Assembly (NCBI RefSeq): GCF_014696925.1 | Contig: NZ_JACJQY010000010.1 | Location: forward strand, 62,001 to 126,000 | From: Phormidium tenue FACHB-1050 | GTDB lineage: Bacteria > Cyanobacteriota > Cyanobacteriia > Pseudanabaenales > Pseudanabaenaceae | Direction of reading: 5' to 3' | Length of the DNA: 64,000 nucleotides | Shown here: piece by piece, positions 41,472 to 49,623 of the stretch | Layout of the letters: each line of letters begins with the position of its first letter | Numbering within the stretch: position 1 is the first letter of the stretch | The notes under the pieces: model-generated | Database searches by the model: none | Told to the model about the DNA's origin: nothing | What the model saw: the letters and a program-made list of their open reading frames with translations, nothing else | Position numbers and translations under genes: made by a program

Positions 41472-42923
41472 GTGGATATTTACTGCACACGCCCCCATTG
41501 TACAAAGCCGTTAAATTCTTTCGCTGACCTTGATAGTGGCAATACACTTAAAACGATCACGCAAAAATTCTGTACGGCTTGCGGAATGCCCTTACTGCTT
41601 GGTGGACGCTATATCGTCGAACGTCCGATCGCTCAAGGTGGTTTTGGTGCAACGTTTTTGGCACGGGATCGCTATACCCCAGCGATGAAACGTTGCGTGG
41701 TGAAGTTATTGCAACCTGTAGGGTTGACTAGTTCGCAGATGGTGATCGCCAAGCAAATGTTTGAGCGGGAAGCCACGGTTTTAGAAGATTTGGGGACGCA
41801 TCCACAAATCCCTGATTTACTTGCCTATTTTGAGGTGCAGTCAGGACAGGATGAATTTTTTTATTTAGTGCAGGAATTTGTCGATGGCTTTACCCTAGAG
41901 CAAATTGTCGAGCAGCATGGGGCGATCGCGGAGGCGGATGTCTTAGAAATTATGCAAAGCCTGTTACCTGTCTTGACATTTATTCACGACAAAGGCTCGA
42001 TCCATCGCGATATCAAACCTGCGAATATCATGGTACGCAAGTCTGATCAAACTTACTTTTTGCTGGATTTTGGTGCAGTCAAGCAAGTTGCAGGTGCAGT
42101 CCAAGGACAAAAGTCCACAGGTATCTTTACCCCCGGCTATGGCGCACCTGAGCAAATGCGCGGCGATACGGTGTTTCCTGCGACGGATCTCTATGCCTTT
42201 GCCGTGACTTGTCTCTTTTTGCTATCGGGTAAGGAGCCAGAGGAATTATTTGATGTGAGCCACAACAAATGGCAATGGGATCAGTTTGTGAAGCTCAGTC
42301 CTAGCCTGAATAGTGTTTTACTTAAAATGTTAGAGACGGCTCCTAGCGATCGCTTCAACTCGGCGGCAAGTGTAAGCCAAGCCCTCAGTTCTAAAATAGC
42401 GGTGATAGCACCAACACCAGCAAAGCCCACTCACCAAACGAGTATCCAAGTTCCTGTGCCGATCGCTTCGCCCAATGCGATTAATGCGCCATCCGTCCCC
42501 AAAGTTCCGTCCAAATCTCCAAAATCGCAAAGAACACCTTGGTTGCTATCTACGCCGATTCCCAAACAGTTCATTGCTGCTTTTTTGTTGGGTGTGGAAG
42601 CGATGTTGCTATGGCAAGTAAGTACAACCGTTGGCATTACGGCGATCGGCTCTCCTGCAAATTTAGTTGTTTTTGCTGCATTCTTGCTGGGTGTTGTTCT
42701 ACTGAGGATTAGTTCTGTTCTGGATAATAAAGATCTATTTGTATTCGTAAACTTAATCAGTTTCGCCGCAGTTTGGGTAGGACAAGTCTTTGCAAAAACT
42801 ATTTTTCAGAACTTGCCACAATGGATAGATATTATTCAATATTGTGGAGTTGCTGGCTTTAGTGCGATCGCTCTGATGGCAGCCTTTCGCCTCATCTTCC
42901 AATTACTCTACTCGTTGCTGTGA
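41472..42923 (+). CDS. Serine/threonine protein kinase with N-terminal zinc ribbon
   Basis: A 483-residue membrane-anchored Hanks-type kinase. A CxxxxC...CxxC ribbon (YCTRPHCTKPLN ... FCTACGMPL, residues 4-40) precedes the kinase domain (about 45-320) with the glycine loop IAQGGFGATFLARD, VVKLLQP, catalytic loop IHRDIKPANIM, DFGAVKQV and the APEQMRGD activation segment. A proline/serine-rich linker (about 330-370) leads to four hydrophobic segments at 375-475. The start is GTG 41472, which gives the family's usual beginning. The C-terminal membrane part has no recognised sensor domain. Confidence 0.94.
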   Translation: MDIYCTRPHCTKPLNSFADLDSGNTLKTITQKFCTACGMPLLLGGRYIVERPIAQGGFGATFLARDRYTPAMKRCVVKLLQPVGLTSSQMVIAKQMFEREATVLEDLGTHPQIPDLLAYFEVQSGQDEFFYLVQEFVDGFTLEQIVEQHGAIAEADVLEIMQSLLPVLTFIHDKGSIHRDIKPANIMVRKSDQTYFLLDFGAVKQVAGAVQGQKSTGIFTPGYGAPEQMRGDTVFPATDLYAFAVTCLFLLSGKEPEELFDVSHNKWQWDQFVKLSPSLNSVLLKMLETAPSDRFNSAASVSQALSSKIAVIAPTPAKPTHQTSIQVPVPIASPNAINAPSVPKVPSKSPKSQRTPWLLSTPIPKQFIAAFLLGVEAMLLWQVSTTVGITAIGSPANLVVFAAFLLGVVLLRISSVLDNKDLFVFVNLISFAAVWVGQVFAKTIFQNLPQWIDIIQYCGVAGFSAIALMAAFRLIFQLLYSLL

Positions 42924-43023
42924 GCCGCCTATAATCGATCTCACCAATGAGCAGTTTAGGGCTTTGAGAAAATCTAGACATGCTATAGTATCGAGAATGT
43001 TGAAAAAATTGGGGATGAAAATA

Positions 43024-43482
43024 ATGTTGACAAAATTGAAAACTAAAAAAGGCTCTGTAAGGATTTTCGGTCTATTTGTTTTGAGTACTCTTGCTGCTAC
43101 AGCTTGTAGTTTTAACGTGTCTACAGCGACGCTAGAGAATATCAAAATGTGTGTTGAAAAGCCAGAAAATCAGACATGCGCCAGTGATACCGTGCAATTT
43201 GACACAGCTACACCCAAAATATTTGCCACCGCCGATCTGAAATTTGCACCTGAAGGAACAAAGGTGAAAATTGATTGGAAATATTTAGGAGGGGATACGG
43301 CTAAAACAACTGATATCGCTAGTATAGATTTGGTAACAGAATCTGATACGAATTTTGTTTCTTCCAATCTAAATGCTCCTTCAAATGGATTTCCTGAGGG
43401 TAATTACGAGGTTGTGATTTCCCTAGGTACAGACAATTCAAAGCCAATCAGCAAAAAATTTTCCATCTCCAAGTCTCAGTAA
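43024..43482 (+). CDS. Putative lipoprotein
   Basis: From ATG 43024 the protein has 152 residues: a basic start, a hydrophobic stretch and LAATAC with Cys28 as a plausible lipidation site. The mature part is beta-rich, with EGTKVKIDWKYLGGD and EGNYEVVISLGTDNSKPISKKFSI, like an Ig-type domain; I cannot assign a family. GGGG at 43010 gives a suitable ribosome-binding site for this start. Upstream in-frame starts at 42964 and 42997 would break the signal peptide. It follows the kinase gene by 100 bp on the same strand. Confidence 0.65.
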   Translation: MLTKLKTKKGSVRIFGLFVLSTLAATACSFNVSTATLENIKMCVEKPENQTCASDTVQFDTATPKIFATADLKFAPEGTKVKIDWKYLGGDTAKTTDIASIDLVTESDTNFVSSNLNAPSNGFPEGNYEVVISLGTDNSKPISKKFSISKSQ

Positions 43483-43521
43483 TTGACTGGGAGCAATCTG
43501 GCTTGCTGTAAATCCCAAAAG

Positions 43522-43743
43522 ATGTATGTGGCGCATCTCAGTGATAACTTGAAGGTTACACAAGCGAAGATGCAGGAATATCAAGATAATGGCGCAAGGC
43601 TTGGCTGGTTGATTAATCGCAAAGATCGAGAAGTGGAAGTTTATCGCATTGAGAAGCCTAAAGAAGTTTTACAAAATCCGAGTTCTCTTTCTGGGGAAGA
43701 TGTTTTACCTGAGTTTGTTTTGAGTCTTGCTGAAATTTGGTAA
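43522..43743 (+). pseudogene. C-terminal fragment of a Uma2 family gene
   Basis: The encoded residues SDNLKVTQAKMQEYQDNGARLGWLINRKDREVEVYRI (given in pieces) and SLSGEDVLPEFVLSLAEIW are the end of a Uma2/DUF820 protein of the type that has a GARLGWLI motif. About 110 N-terminal residues, including the conserved nuclease residues, are missing. It begins 40 bp after the lipoprotein stop. It is not a copy of either full Uma2 gene in the window. Confidence 0.75.
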
Positions 43744-43787
43744 TAACCCAATAGCCAGTGGCGCACGCGCCACTGGCTATTGGGTTA
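43744..43787. repeat. Perfect 21-bp palindrome
   Basis: TAACCCAATAGCCAGTGGCGC and its complement around AC. The right flank GGCTGCATGGGTACTTATCAAATG (first 20 bases shown by motif GGGTACTTATCAAATG) is a variant of the AAGTACCTGTG / CAAATGAGT arms at 15.7 kb. Confidence 0.85.
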
Positions 43788-43861
43788 GGCTGCATGGGTA
43801 CTTATCAAATGTGAGAAAATAATGCATAATTGCTAGAAATATGCAGTCTAGAGGTAGGTCA

Positions 43862-44260
43862 ATGCCAGAGCTAAATTGGGGTGATCAGGAACTGTGGATC
43901 GTGACCGCTAGTGATCCCATCGTCGAAGAACAACAAACAGGACAAAAAGCTGTTGTAAACCGAGATTTTAATCCCTATAGCCCTTCAAAAGCTACGGTGT
44001 CGGTTAAACAACTGAAAGAAAGTCGCGTAAAGGCAGAAAAATTGGCGGGAGAGATGTCTCAGTTTGTGCAGGTAGTAAGCAAGATACTTGCAACGGTGGA
44101 GCAAGAGGTAGAGCCACAGGCGGGATTGCAATTAGATGAAATTACCCTGTCAGTAGAAATTAGCGGCGAGGGCGAAATTAAGCTGCTGGGTACAGGGGGT
44201 AAGTTGGGTGGCAAAGGGGCGATCGAGTTAAAATTTAAGAGGATTGAGCCATCTAAATAA
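43862..44260 (+). CDS. Trypco1/Pepco-like domain protein (CU044_2847 family)
   Basis: A 132-residue soluble protein. The C-terminal half contains the family pattern: a helix (QFVQVVSKILATVEQEVEP), DEITLSVEISGEGEIKLLG, then GGKLGGKGAIELKFKR (cited in short pieces), the small beta-hairpin module called Trypsin-co-occurring domain 1 or Pepco-like. Such proteins occur beside caspase, trypsin or STAND genes and are thought to couple effectors to sensors. Here it lies 290 bp upstream of a caspase-GUN4 gene on the same strand. ATG 43862 has AGGTAGG just upstream. Confidence 0.75.
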   Translation: MPELNWGDQELWIVTASDPIVEEQQTGQKAVVNRDFNPYSPSKATVSVKQLKESRVKAEKLAGEMSQFVQVVSKILATVEQEVEPQAGLQLDEITLSVEISGEGEIKLLGTGGKLGGKGAIELKFKRIEPSK

Positions 44261-44520
44261 TGGGTAAAAAGAATCATGAAAAATCAATTGCCCCAATGAC
44301 GATCGCTAATCTGACTCTTAATACTTTGATTGCTGAGTTAGGAGTTTAATGCCAGAGGGTGATCATGCTGGTGCATCAGCTTCAATTACCAAATATTAGC
44401 GATCGCCAAAAGGTTGATGTATTGGCTGAGTTAAATGCTTCTATAATTCATTTGCAGTCTCATTGTGACGACGATTTACAGGATCTGATTGCGGATGAGT
44501 TGGAAAGTATTATTCCTTGA
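44260..44520 (+). other. Two tiny overlapping reading frames, possibly a decayed effector-associated gene
   Basis: A 29-codon frame starts at 44260, overlapping the stop of the previous gene by one base, and ends at 44349. A 51-codon frame (44365-44520) follows; it is acidic at its end (DDDLQDLIADELESIIP). A shift of frame between them would join them into one peptide of about 85 residues, so this may be one damaged small gene lying between the Pepco-like and caspase genes. I recognise no family. Confidence 0.3.
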
Positions 44521-44552
44521 ATCACATTTTTAGAAAGAGTTTGTAGTCAGCT

Positions 44553-46145
44553 ATGGCGAGAAATTGTGCGGTAATTGTCGGAATCAATGACTATGATGAG
44601 ATTTCACCTCTGAAGTATGCCAAAAGCGATGCTGAGAGGATGCGTAATTTTTTCATGCAAGATTTAGGCGTTAGTCATGACGATCTGTACTTTTTTACCG
44701 ATGACTCGCCGCGCAATGCTCAGGGGCGCAAGACTCAGCCGACCTATGGGACGCTCAAGTCTTTTTTAGGCGATCGCTTTGCCGACCCTTTTCTATCGGC
44801 AGGGGATACGCTGTGGTTTTACTTTAGTGGTCATGGGATGCCCTGTGAGGGGCGCGATTATCTTTTGCCTAGTGATGGTAATCCGCGTTCTATTCCCGAT
44901 CTGGCGATTCCGATTGGTTTTGTGACGGAACGCTTGCGGCGGAGTGGGGCGGATAATGTGGTGATGTTGATTGATGCTTGTCGCAGTGATGGCGCAAAGA
45001 ATGCGGGTATGGGCATCGGTGAGGAGAAGCAGCAGGGGGTAATTACGTTCTTTTCTTGCAGTCCATCACAGGTTTCCTATGAGATTGATGAGATTGGGCA
45101 AGGGGCGTTTACGAATGTGTTGTTGGAGGCGTTGCGGATTCAGGGTGAGGGAAATTGTGCGACGGTGGAGAGGTTTGCTAATTATTTGAAGGATCGTGTG
45201 CCGCAAGTGACGCAAAAATACAAGCAGTATAGGCAAGTTCCTTATGTGAAAATCGAACCTGAAACCAAGTTGCATTATCTTCTGTTGCCGAAGTTTGCCA
45301 ATCTCACCGATATTGCGACATTGCGAGAAGATGCGCTCCATGCCGAAATTGAAGAGGATTTTAATTTGGCTTTTCAGTTATGGATGCGGGTAAATGTGGC
45401 TTCTGGTGGAACGGATATGAAGGCGATTAATGCTTTGATACGGGTGGGTAATAAGCGATCTTCTTCAAGTCCTCAGCTAAGGGAAGCAGTTAGTTCTAGT
45501 GGTAGTAAAACTCCTTCATCTCCGCAAGTTTCACCTCCTGCTGTGCCTAAAGAGTTTCAGAGAGAAGTTATTGGCAGAAAAACTCCGCCAGTGTCACCAG
45601 TGCCAGAGGTCAAGAAAAATTCTGTGGAATTGGTGAGTGCGAAGGGAATCGACTATCGCGAGTTAGAGAAATTGCTGAAGGCAAAGGAATGGCGCAAAGC
45701 GGATGAACTGACAGCTAAATTGATGTGTCAGGTTGCTAATCGCGAAAAAGAGGGTTGGCTAGATACGGAGCATATTGAGGCTTTTCCTTGCGAAGACTTG
45801 CGAACGATTGATCAGTTATGGGTGCATTACAGCAGTAGCAAATTTGGTTTTAGTATTCAGAAAAAACTCTGGCTAGAGTGCGGCGGCGAGATTGGGAAAT
45901 ATGATTATGAGGTGTGGAAAAAATTTGCGGCAAAAGTTGGTTGGTATCATCCTCAAAAAAATGACTGGAGGACGTATACTGAATTTATGAATGATACTAA
46001 AAATGCCCAAAACTCTCTCCCAGCAAGCCTCCCGAGACTATTTTCGTTCGGTGGTGATGGTGGATTTTCGAGATTATTTTTGATTGTCAGGTATGGAGGT
46101 ATTTTCTCTTCTCTCGCGCAGAGACTTGTGAAGTGTAAACCATAA
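44553..46145 (+). CDS. Caspase-like protease fused to a GUN4 domain
   Basis: A 530-residue fusion. Residues 1-250 are a C14-type caspase (orthocaspase/metacaspase) fold: VIVGINDYDEISPLKYAKSDAERM, catalytic His94 in FSGHG and catalytic Cys143 in LIDACRSD. A Ser/Pro-rich linker spans about 310-365. Residues about 370-500 are a GUN4 domain (DYRELEKLLKAKEWRKADELT, IDQLWVHYSSSKFGFSIQKKLW, GWYHPQKNDW), the tetrapyrrole-binding fold. The last 35 residues are hydrophobic and basic, seen at the ends of other GUN4 fusions. A natural reading is a protease whose activity responds to a tetrapyrrole or similar ligand; that is inference. Confidence 0.93.
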   Translation: MARNCAVIVGINDYDEISPLKYAKSDAERMRNFFMQDLGVSHDDLYFFTDDSPRNAQGRKTQPTYGTLKSFLGDRFADPFLSAGDTLWFYFSGHGMPCEGRDYLLPSDGNPRSIPDLAIPIGFVTERLRRSGADNVVMLIDACRSDGAKNAGMGIGEEKQQGVITFFSCSPSQVSYEIDEIGQGAFTNVLLEALRIQGEGNCATVERFANYLKDRVPQVTQKYKQYRQVPYVKIEPETKLHYLLLPKFANLTDIATLREDALHAEIEEDFNLAFQLWMRVNVASGGTDMKAINALIRVGNKRSSSSPQLREAVSSSGSKTPSSPQVSPPAVPKEFQREVIGRKTPPVSPVPEVKKNSVELVSAKGIDYRELEKLLKAKEWRKADELTAKLMCQVANREKEGWLDTEHIEAFPCEDLRTIDQLWVHYSSSKFGFSIQKKLWLECGGEIGKYDYEVWKKFAAKVGWYHPQKNDWRTYTEFMNDTKNAQNSLPASLPRLFSFGGDGGFSRLFLIVRYGGIFSSLAQRLVKCKP

Positions 46146-46216
46146 AGCTTTCACACCTCTATAAAGATTTGTAAATCGACAATTTTCTACAGCATAATCA
46201 GCATCCTAGCATTTCG

Positions 46217-47014
46217 TTACCTGTCACCAGCCTCATCCCCATCACCATCGTCTTTTTCCGAAAATTTCTGGCAAGCCACCTTGGGATCATAACAATTTGC
46301 CATTACAAATTTTTCAGCAACTTTACGAATTTCCTCATCAGGTTTGTCCCACTCATCCCATAACGACCTCTGCCTTCGGCAACTCTTTCCTGTCTTGCCC
46401 TTAATCTTTAAATTTGCCAATAACTTCGTACCCCAATAATTTCGCTTCTCAGGTTTCGGCTTCGGCTTATATTTCTGGCAAAATTTGCGATACTTCGCTG
46501 CACAGATCTCCAACATCGCACCCAACATCAAAAACGCAGGATGCCATTGCGTCAAACCATCATCGGTTAAACGGTCATAGGTTCCATAATTGCTATAGTC
46601 ATAAAAAAATCCCAATTGCATCCCCGCCGCCTTCGGATTCGCATGGATATATCGCAACGTATTCAAAGCCCGTTGCATATCCGTATTCGCAAACCCCGTA
46701 CTGTGATATCGCTTCTCCCAGAAATGCCCCGTCCGATTCATCATCTGGTTAAAACACATTGCCGTAAACCAGTTCAACCAATGCATAATCTTAGGTAAAT
46801 CCTCTGGTTGAGCAGGTTCTATCAAATAATGGATATGGTTGCTCATAATGCACAGGGCATAGAGTTTAAACCCAAATTTGTCTTTGCATTTTTGAATGGA
46901 AAAGAGCAACACCTCTCGACATTCATCCCGAATCAATCGAAATTCGCGATTATTACACCGCACCGTAACGTGATAGCAATAGCCAGTTTTGAATTCGCGT
47001 GGTTTTCGAGTCAT
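46217..47014 (-). CDS. REP-associated tyrosine transposase (RAYT, Y1 transposase)
   Basis: A 265-residue single-strand DNA transposase of the HUH/IS200-like Y1 superfamily. It shows CYHVTVRCNNREF near the start, the HUH metal motif in MSNHIHYLIEP (His60 and His62), GHFWEKRYHSTGF, and the helix with the likely nucleophile Tyr in LRYIHANPKAAG (about Tyr122). The C-terminal half is basic (KPKPKPEKRNYWGTK). ATG 47014 is chosen because upstream starts would translate a REP palindrome. The GTAG-footed inverted repeats at 47036 and 47169 lie just upstream and are its probable substrates. Confidence 0.92.
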   Translation of the reverse strand: MTRKPREFKTGYCYHVTVRCNNREFRLIRDECREVLLFSIQKCKDKFGFKLYALCIMSNHIHYLIEPAQPEDLPKIMHWLNWFTAMCFNQMMNRTGHFWEKRYHSTGFANTDMQRALNTLRYIHANPKAAGMQLGFFYDYSNYGTYDRLTDDGLTQWHPAFLMLGAMLEICAAKYRKFCQKYKPKPKPEKRNYWGTKLLANLKIKGKTGKSCRRQRSLWDEWDKPDEEIRKVAEKFVMANCYDPKVACQKFSEKDDGDGDEAGDR

Positions 47015-47035
47015 GGTTTTATTTCCATGATTCCC

Positions 47036-47104
47036 GTAGGGGCAGAGCATTCCCGTCACAATCTATAAATTCTGCAATTATCTCAAATTGGGAATGCTCT
47101 GCCC
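47036..47104. repeat. REP-like inverted repeat 1 with GTAG foot
   Basis: GTAGGGGCAGAGCATTCCC (47036-47054) and GGGAATGCTCTGCCC (47090-47104) flank a 35-nt AT-rich middle. The GTAG tetranucleotide directly before the stem is the mark of REP elements used by RAYTs. Confidence 0.8.
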
Positions 47105-47168
47105 TGAACCTCCAACATTCACCGACAATCCCCAAACCGCAGGGATAGGCGATCTATAAAAGCAAAAA

Positions 47169-47239
47169 GGGTAGAGCATTTGCGAATGAAAATTGCGGTG
47201 GAGAGTTGCGAGATAATGGCGCAAATGCTCTACCCCTAC
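47169..47239. repeat. REP-like inverted repeat 2 with GTAG foot
   Basis: GGGTAGAGCATTTGCG (47169-47184) and CGCAAATGCTCTACCCCTAC (47220-47239); read leftward the second starts GTAGGGGTAGAGCATT, matching repeat 1 with paired stem changes. Confidence 0.8.
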
Positions 47240-47289
47240 ATTTATTATGTTTGCTAGAATTACCACCAAAATAAACTTTTTTCTTCCCC

Positions 47290-47628
47290 ATGATCGATCG
47301 CCTCGAATTCCCACTTGCCAAAGCACAATATCTGCTTAGCTATAGCGGCGAACAAGGCAAAGGTGGCGATAAAAGCCGATTTTGGCAAAATGTGATGGGA
47401 TATGACAACCCCGAAGCGATCCGTGACACAATTTTGCAAAAAATTGCACCATCAGACTTAATATTTCAACGTCAAGACGCTTATGGAGATAGATATACAG
47501 CAATTGTTTCGTTAATTGATCAGCGTGAGCAATCAAGGGAAATCCTTACTGCTTGGATTGTACTGAAAGGCGAAAACATTGCTAGATTTGTAACAGCAGT
47601 ACCACAACGCAGCAGGAGGCAAAAATGA
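47290..47628 (+). CDS. DUF6883-type small protein
   Basis: A 112-residue protein beginning IDRLEFPLAKAQYLLSYSGEQGKGGDKSRFWQN (cited in part) and ending with a strand-rich LTAWIVLKGENIARFVTAVP. This resembles the DUF6883 family, which is commonly encoded with DUF4926 proteins in cyanobacteria. Its TGA overlaps the ATG of the next gene (ATGA at 47625-47628), so the two are co-translated. The arrangement suggests a toxin-antitoxin-like pair, but neither activity is shown. Confidence 0.8.
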   Translation: MIDRLEFPLAKAQYLLSYSGEQGKGGDKSRFWQNVMGYDNPEAIRDTILQKIAPSDLIFQRQDAYGDRYTAIVSLIDQREQSREILTAWIVLKGENIARFVTAVPQRSRRQK

Positions 47629-48059
47629 GTAAGTTTCAAATGTTTGATTCCGTTACCCTAAATCAAGACATTCAACTTCACGATGGAGGAATTGCCCCAC
47701 AAGGAACTGATGGTGCGATCGTGGAAATATTTGAAGATGGCGAAGCCTACCTAGTCGAACTATTTGGCGGATGGTTAAAGTTAACGACTGAAGGCGAAAT
47801 GATCGAAGCATTTGAAGACGATCCCGAAGCATTTCGTGAAACCCTAGATGTAGAAACAATCTATCCTCATCAAATAAATCTAGTAAATGCTCATCAACAA
47901 ATTGACAAACAGAAAGTAAAGCAACAACTTTTAGAATTACTAGAACTACTTCCAGAAGAATCGATTCTGCAAATTAAAGACTTCACCGAATTTCTTTGCT
48001 ATAAGCAAAAACAATCTACATCAGAAGTTCCCAAAAATGACAAGCTCTTAACTCTATGA
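47625..48059 (+). CDS. DUF4926 protein with DUF2281-like tail
   Basis: A 144-residue protein. The N-terminal about 60 residues have the DUF4926 pattern (MFDSVTLNQDIQLHDGG, GAIVEIFEDGEAYLVELFGG). The C-terminal part has a helix (VKQQLLELLELLPEESILQIKDFTEFLCYKQKQ in pieces) like the DUF2281 antitoxin-type helix. It could be the antitoxin of the DUF6883 partner; that is inference. A degraded second copy of its EILGGW region lies at 48233. Confidence 0.8.
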   Translation: MSKFQMFDSVTLNQDIQLHDGGIAPQGTDGAIVEIFEDGEAYLVELFGGWLKLTTEGEMIEAFEDDPEAFRETLDVETIYPHQINLVNAHQQIDKQKVKQQLLELLELLPEESILQIKDFTEFLCYKQKQSTSEVPKNDKLLTL

Positions 48060-48122
48060 AAATTTATTTTATCTTTTAGCTAGAATAACAACCATCATGA
48101 AAGCTACTAGCACGACAGGACA

Positions 48123-48184
48123 ACCATGGGGGGATTGCCCCTACCTCAATAATTTAGATTTTTGTAGGGGCTGTGCCCCCGTGC
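48123..48184. repeat. Inverted pair of GTAG-footed REP-like hairpins
   Basis: GGGGGGATTGCCCCTAC on the left and GTAGGGGCTGTGCCCCC on the right face each other. Each is a small hairpin with GTAG at its base, and together they form a BIME-like pair. It is 1.1 kb from the RAYT. Confidence 0.7.
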
Positions 48185-48232
48185 CAGCCCTAGACTTAGA
48201 TGATCGTAGAATTCTATCCACGTAACATCAGT

Positions 48233-48280
48233 TACCTAGTAGAAATATTGGGTGGATGGTTCAAAGTCAACCTAGGTTAG
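48233..48280 (+). pseudogene. Remnant of a DUF4926 gene
   Basis: The frame from 48233 reads YLVEILGGWFKVNLG then stop, matching the YLVELFGGWLK segment of the DUF4926 gene above. Nothing else of the gene remains. Confidence 0.6.
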
Positions 48281-48302
48281 TGCTTTCAGCCATCCCCCGA
48301 TC

Positions 48303-49286
48303 TTAATACAAGCGATCTAGAACGTAATTGGTTAAACCAATCAGAGATTGCTTAGGTGCAGAAGATGGCAACCACTCGATCGCAGTTAGCGCCGACTTGA
48401 CATGACTCTTCGCAAGGTCACGCGATCGCGAAATACCTTCACTTTTATTCACTAGTTCTAGAGCCTTATCGAGATCATCCACTTCACTAAACTCTCTCTC
48501 GATTAAGCCGCGCAACTGTGGATATTCCTCTATCGCAAATAACACTGGCGCTGTCAAATTACCTTGCTTGAGGTCAGAGCCAGCAGGCTTACCCAAAGTC
48601 TCAGTGGAACTAGTGAAATCAAGAATGTCATCAACAACTTGAAAAGCAATGCCAAAATGCTTGCCAAAGTTAAATAATTGCTCAGCCTGTACCTGACTAA
48701 CACCGCTCAACACCCCCGCCGCCTTAGCACTACCCGCCATCAGCGAAGCCGTCTTATAAAAACTTTTCTCTAGATAATCCTCTAAGGTCAAACCGCTATC
48801 AAATGCAGTCAAGCTCTGCCGAATTTCACCCTCAGCAAAATCAGTGATCACCTTTGACAAAAGCTTCACGACTTCCAGATGATCCAAATTGGCAAGATAC
48901 CAAGATGCTTGAGCAAACAGAAAGTCTCCTGCTAATACCGCAATGCGATTACCAAAACTGCTATTCACAGTTGGCATACCGCGCCGTAGATCAGCCGAGT
49001 CAATCACATCGTCATGCACCAAACTTGCAGTGTGGATCATTTCCGTGATCTCCGCAAGGCGGCGATGGCGTGAGGTGATATCGCGATCGCTCATGGTCGC
49101 CCGTGAAGCCAATAAGACCAGAGCGGGGCGCATACTCTTGCCCTTAGCCTCAAACAAATGCTCAGCAGCAGCATACAAAATTGGATGTCTTGCCCCAACC
49201 AACTGCTTCAGATTATCCGTGAGCATACGCAAGTCATCTTTGACTGGTGCAAAAAGTTCGGTGACAGAAGTAGTTGGAAGGCTCAT
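48303..49286 (-). CDS. sds: Solanesyl/polyprenyl diphosphate synthase
   Basis: A trans-prenyltransferase (327 aa) that builds the C45 side chain of plastoquinone from IPP. The two Asp-rich motifs are LVHDDVIDSADLRRG (first) and FQVVDDILDFT (second). The fifth residue before the first motif is small, consistent with long-chain products, and FGNRIAVLAGDFLFAQA is typical of plant and cyanobacterial solanesyl synthases. The C-terminus ends YVLDRLY. It starts at ATG 49286 and stands alone. Confidence 0.93.
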   Translation of the reverse strand: MSLPTTSVTELFAPVKDDLRMLTDNLKQLVGARHPILYAAAEHLFEAKGKSMRPALVLLASRATMSDRDITSRHRRLAEITEMIHTASLVHDDVIDSADLRRGMPTVNSSFGNRIAVLAGDFLFAQASWYLANLDHLEVVKLLSKVITDFAEGEIRQSLTAFDSGLTLEDYLEKSFYKTASLMAGSAKAAGVLSGVSQVQAEQLFNFGKHFGIAFQVVDDILDFTSSTETLGKPAGSDLKQGNLTAPVLFAIEEYPQLRGLIEREFSEVDDLDKALELVNKSEGISRSRDLAKSHVKSALTAIEWLPSSAPKQSLIGLTNYVLDRLY

Positions 49287-49474
49287 GCGAATAAACCAGT
49301 ATTAAATATTAAATCAATTTTTACATATCTTCATATATTGTATGAGTAATGTTGTAAGAGTTAAAGCCCGACTTAGCTGGTTTTTGTGGTCATCATCATT
49401 CAAACGACTGCAAACGGCTGATACTCTGTACCTACTACTCCTTTAGCCAGAAATTTTTTGGCGATCGTTATAGA

Positions 49475-49525
49475 AGAACCGTTTTTTGGTGGCGCAGCTA
49501 AGCCGCACCACCAAAAAACGGTTCT
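49475..49525. repeat. 24-bp palindrome with TAA loop, two mismatches
   Basis: AGAACCGTTTTTTGGTGG arms with two mismatches near the loop. Its outer AGAACCG... resembles the palindrome at 25863 (AGGAACCGATTTTTGATGG). This is the only structure seen in the 49287-49623 gap between divergent sds and rpaA. Confidence 0.75.
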
Positions 49526-49623
49526 CGATTTTAGGTACTGCTTCACCTTTACTCGTTATGTATCGCAATGATATATATTATTTAACAAATCGTAATCCAA
49601 TCGTATAGATGGAACTTTGACTA

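Noticed and set aside
46146-46216. REP element on the 3' side of the RAYT
   Set aside because: No GTAG-footed inverted repeat is visible there; repeats are only on the 5' side and at 48123.
47015-47059. Longer RAYT start
   Set aside because: The extra 15 residues come from the REP inverted repeat; family N-terminus fits ATG 47014.
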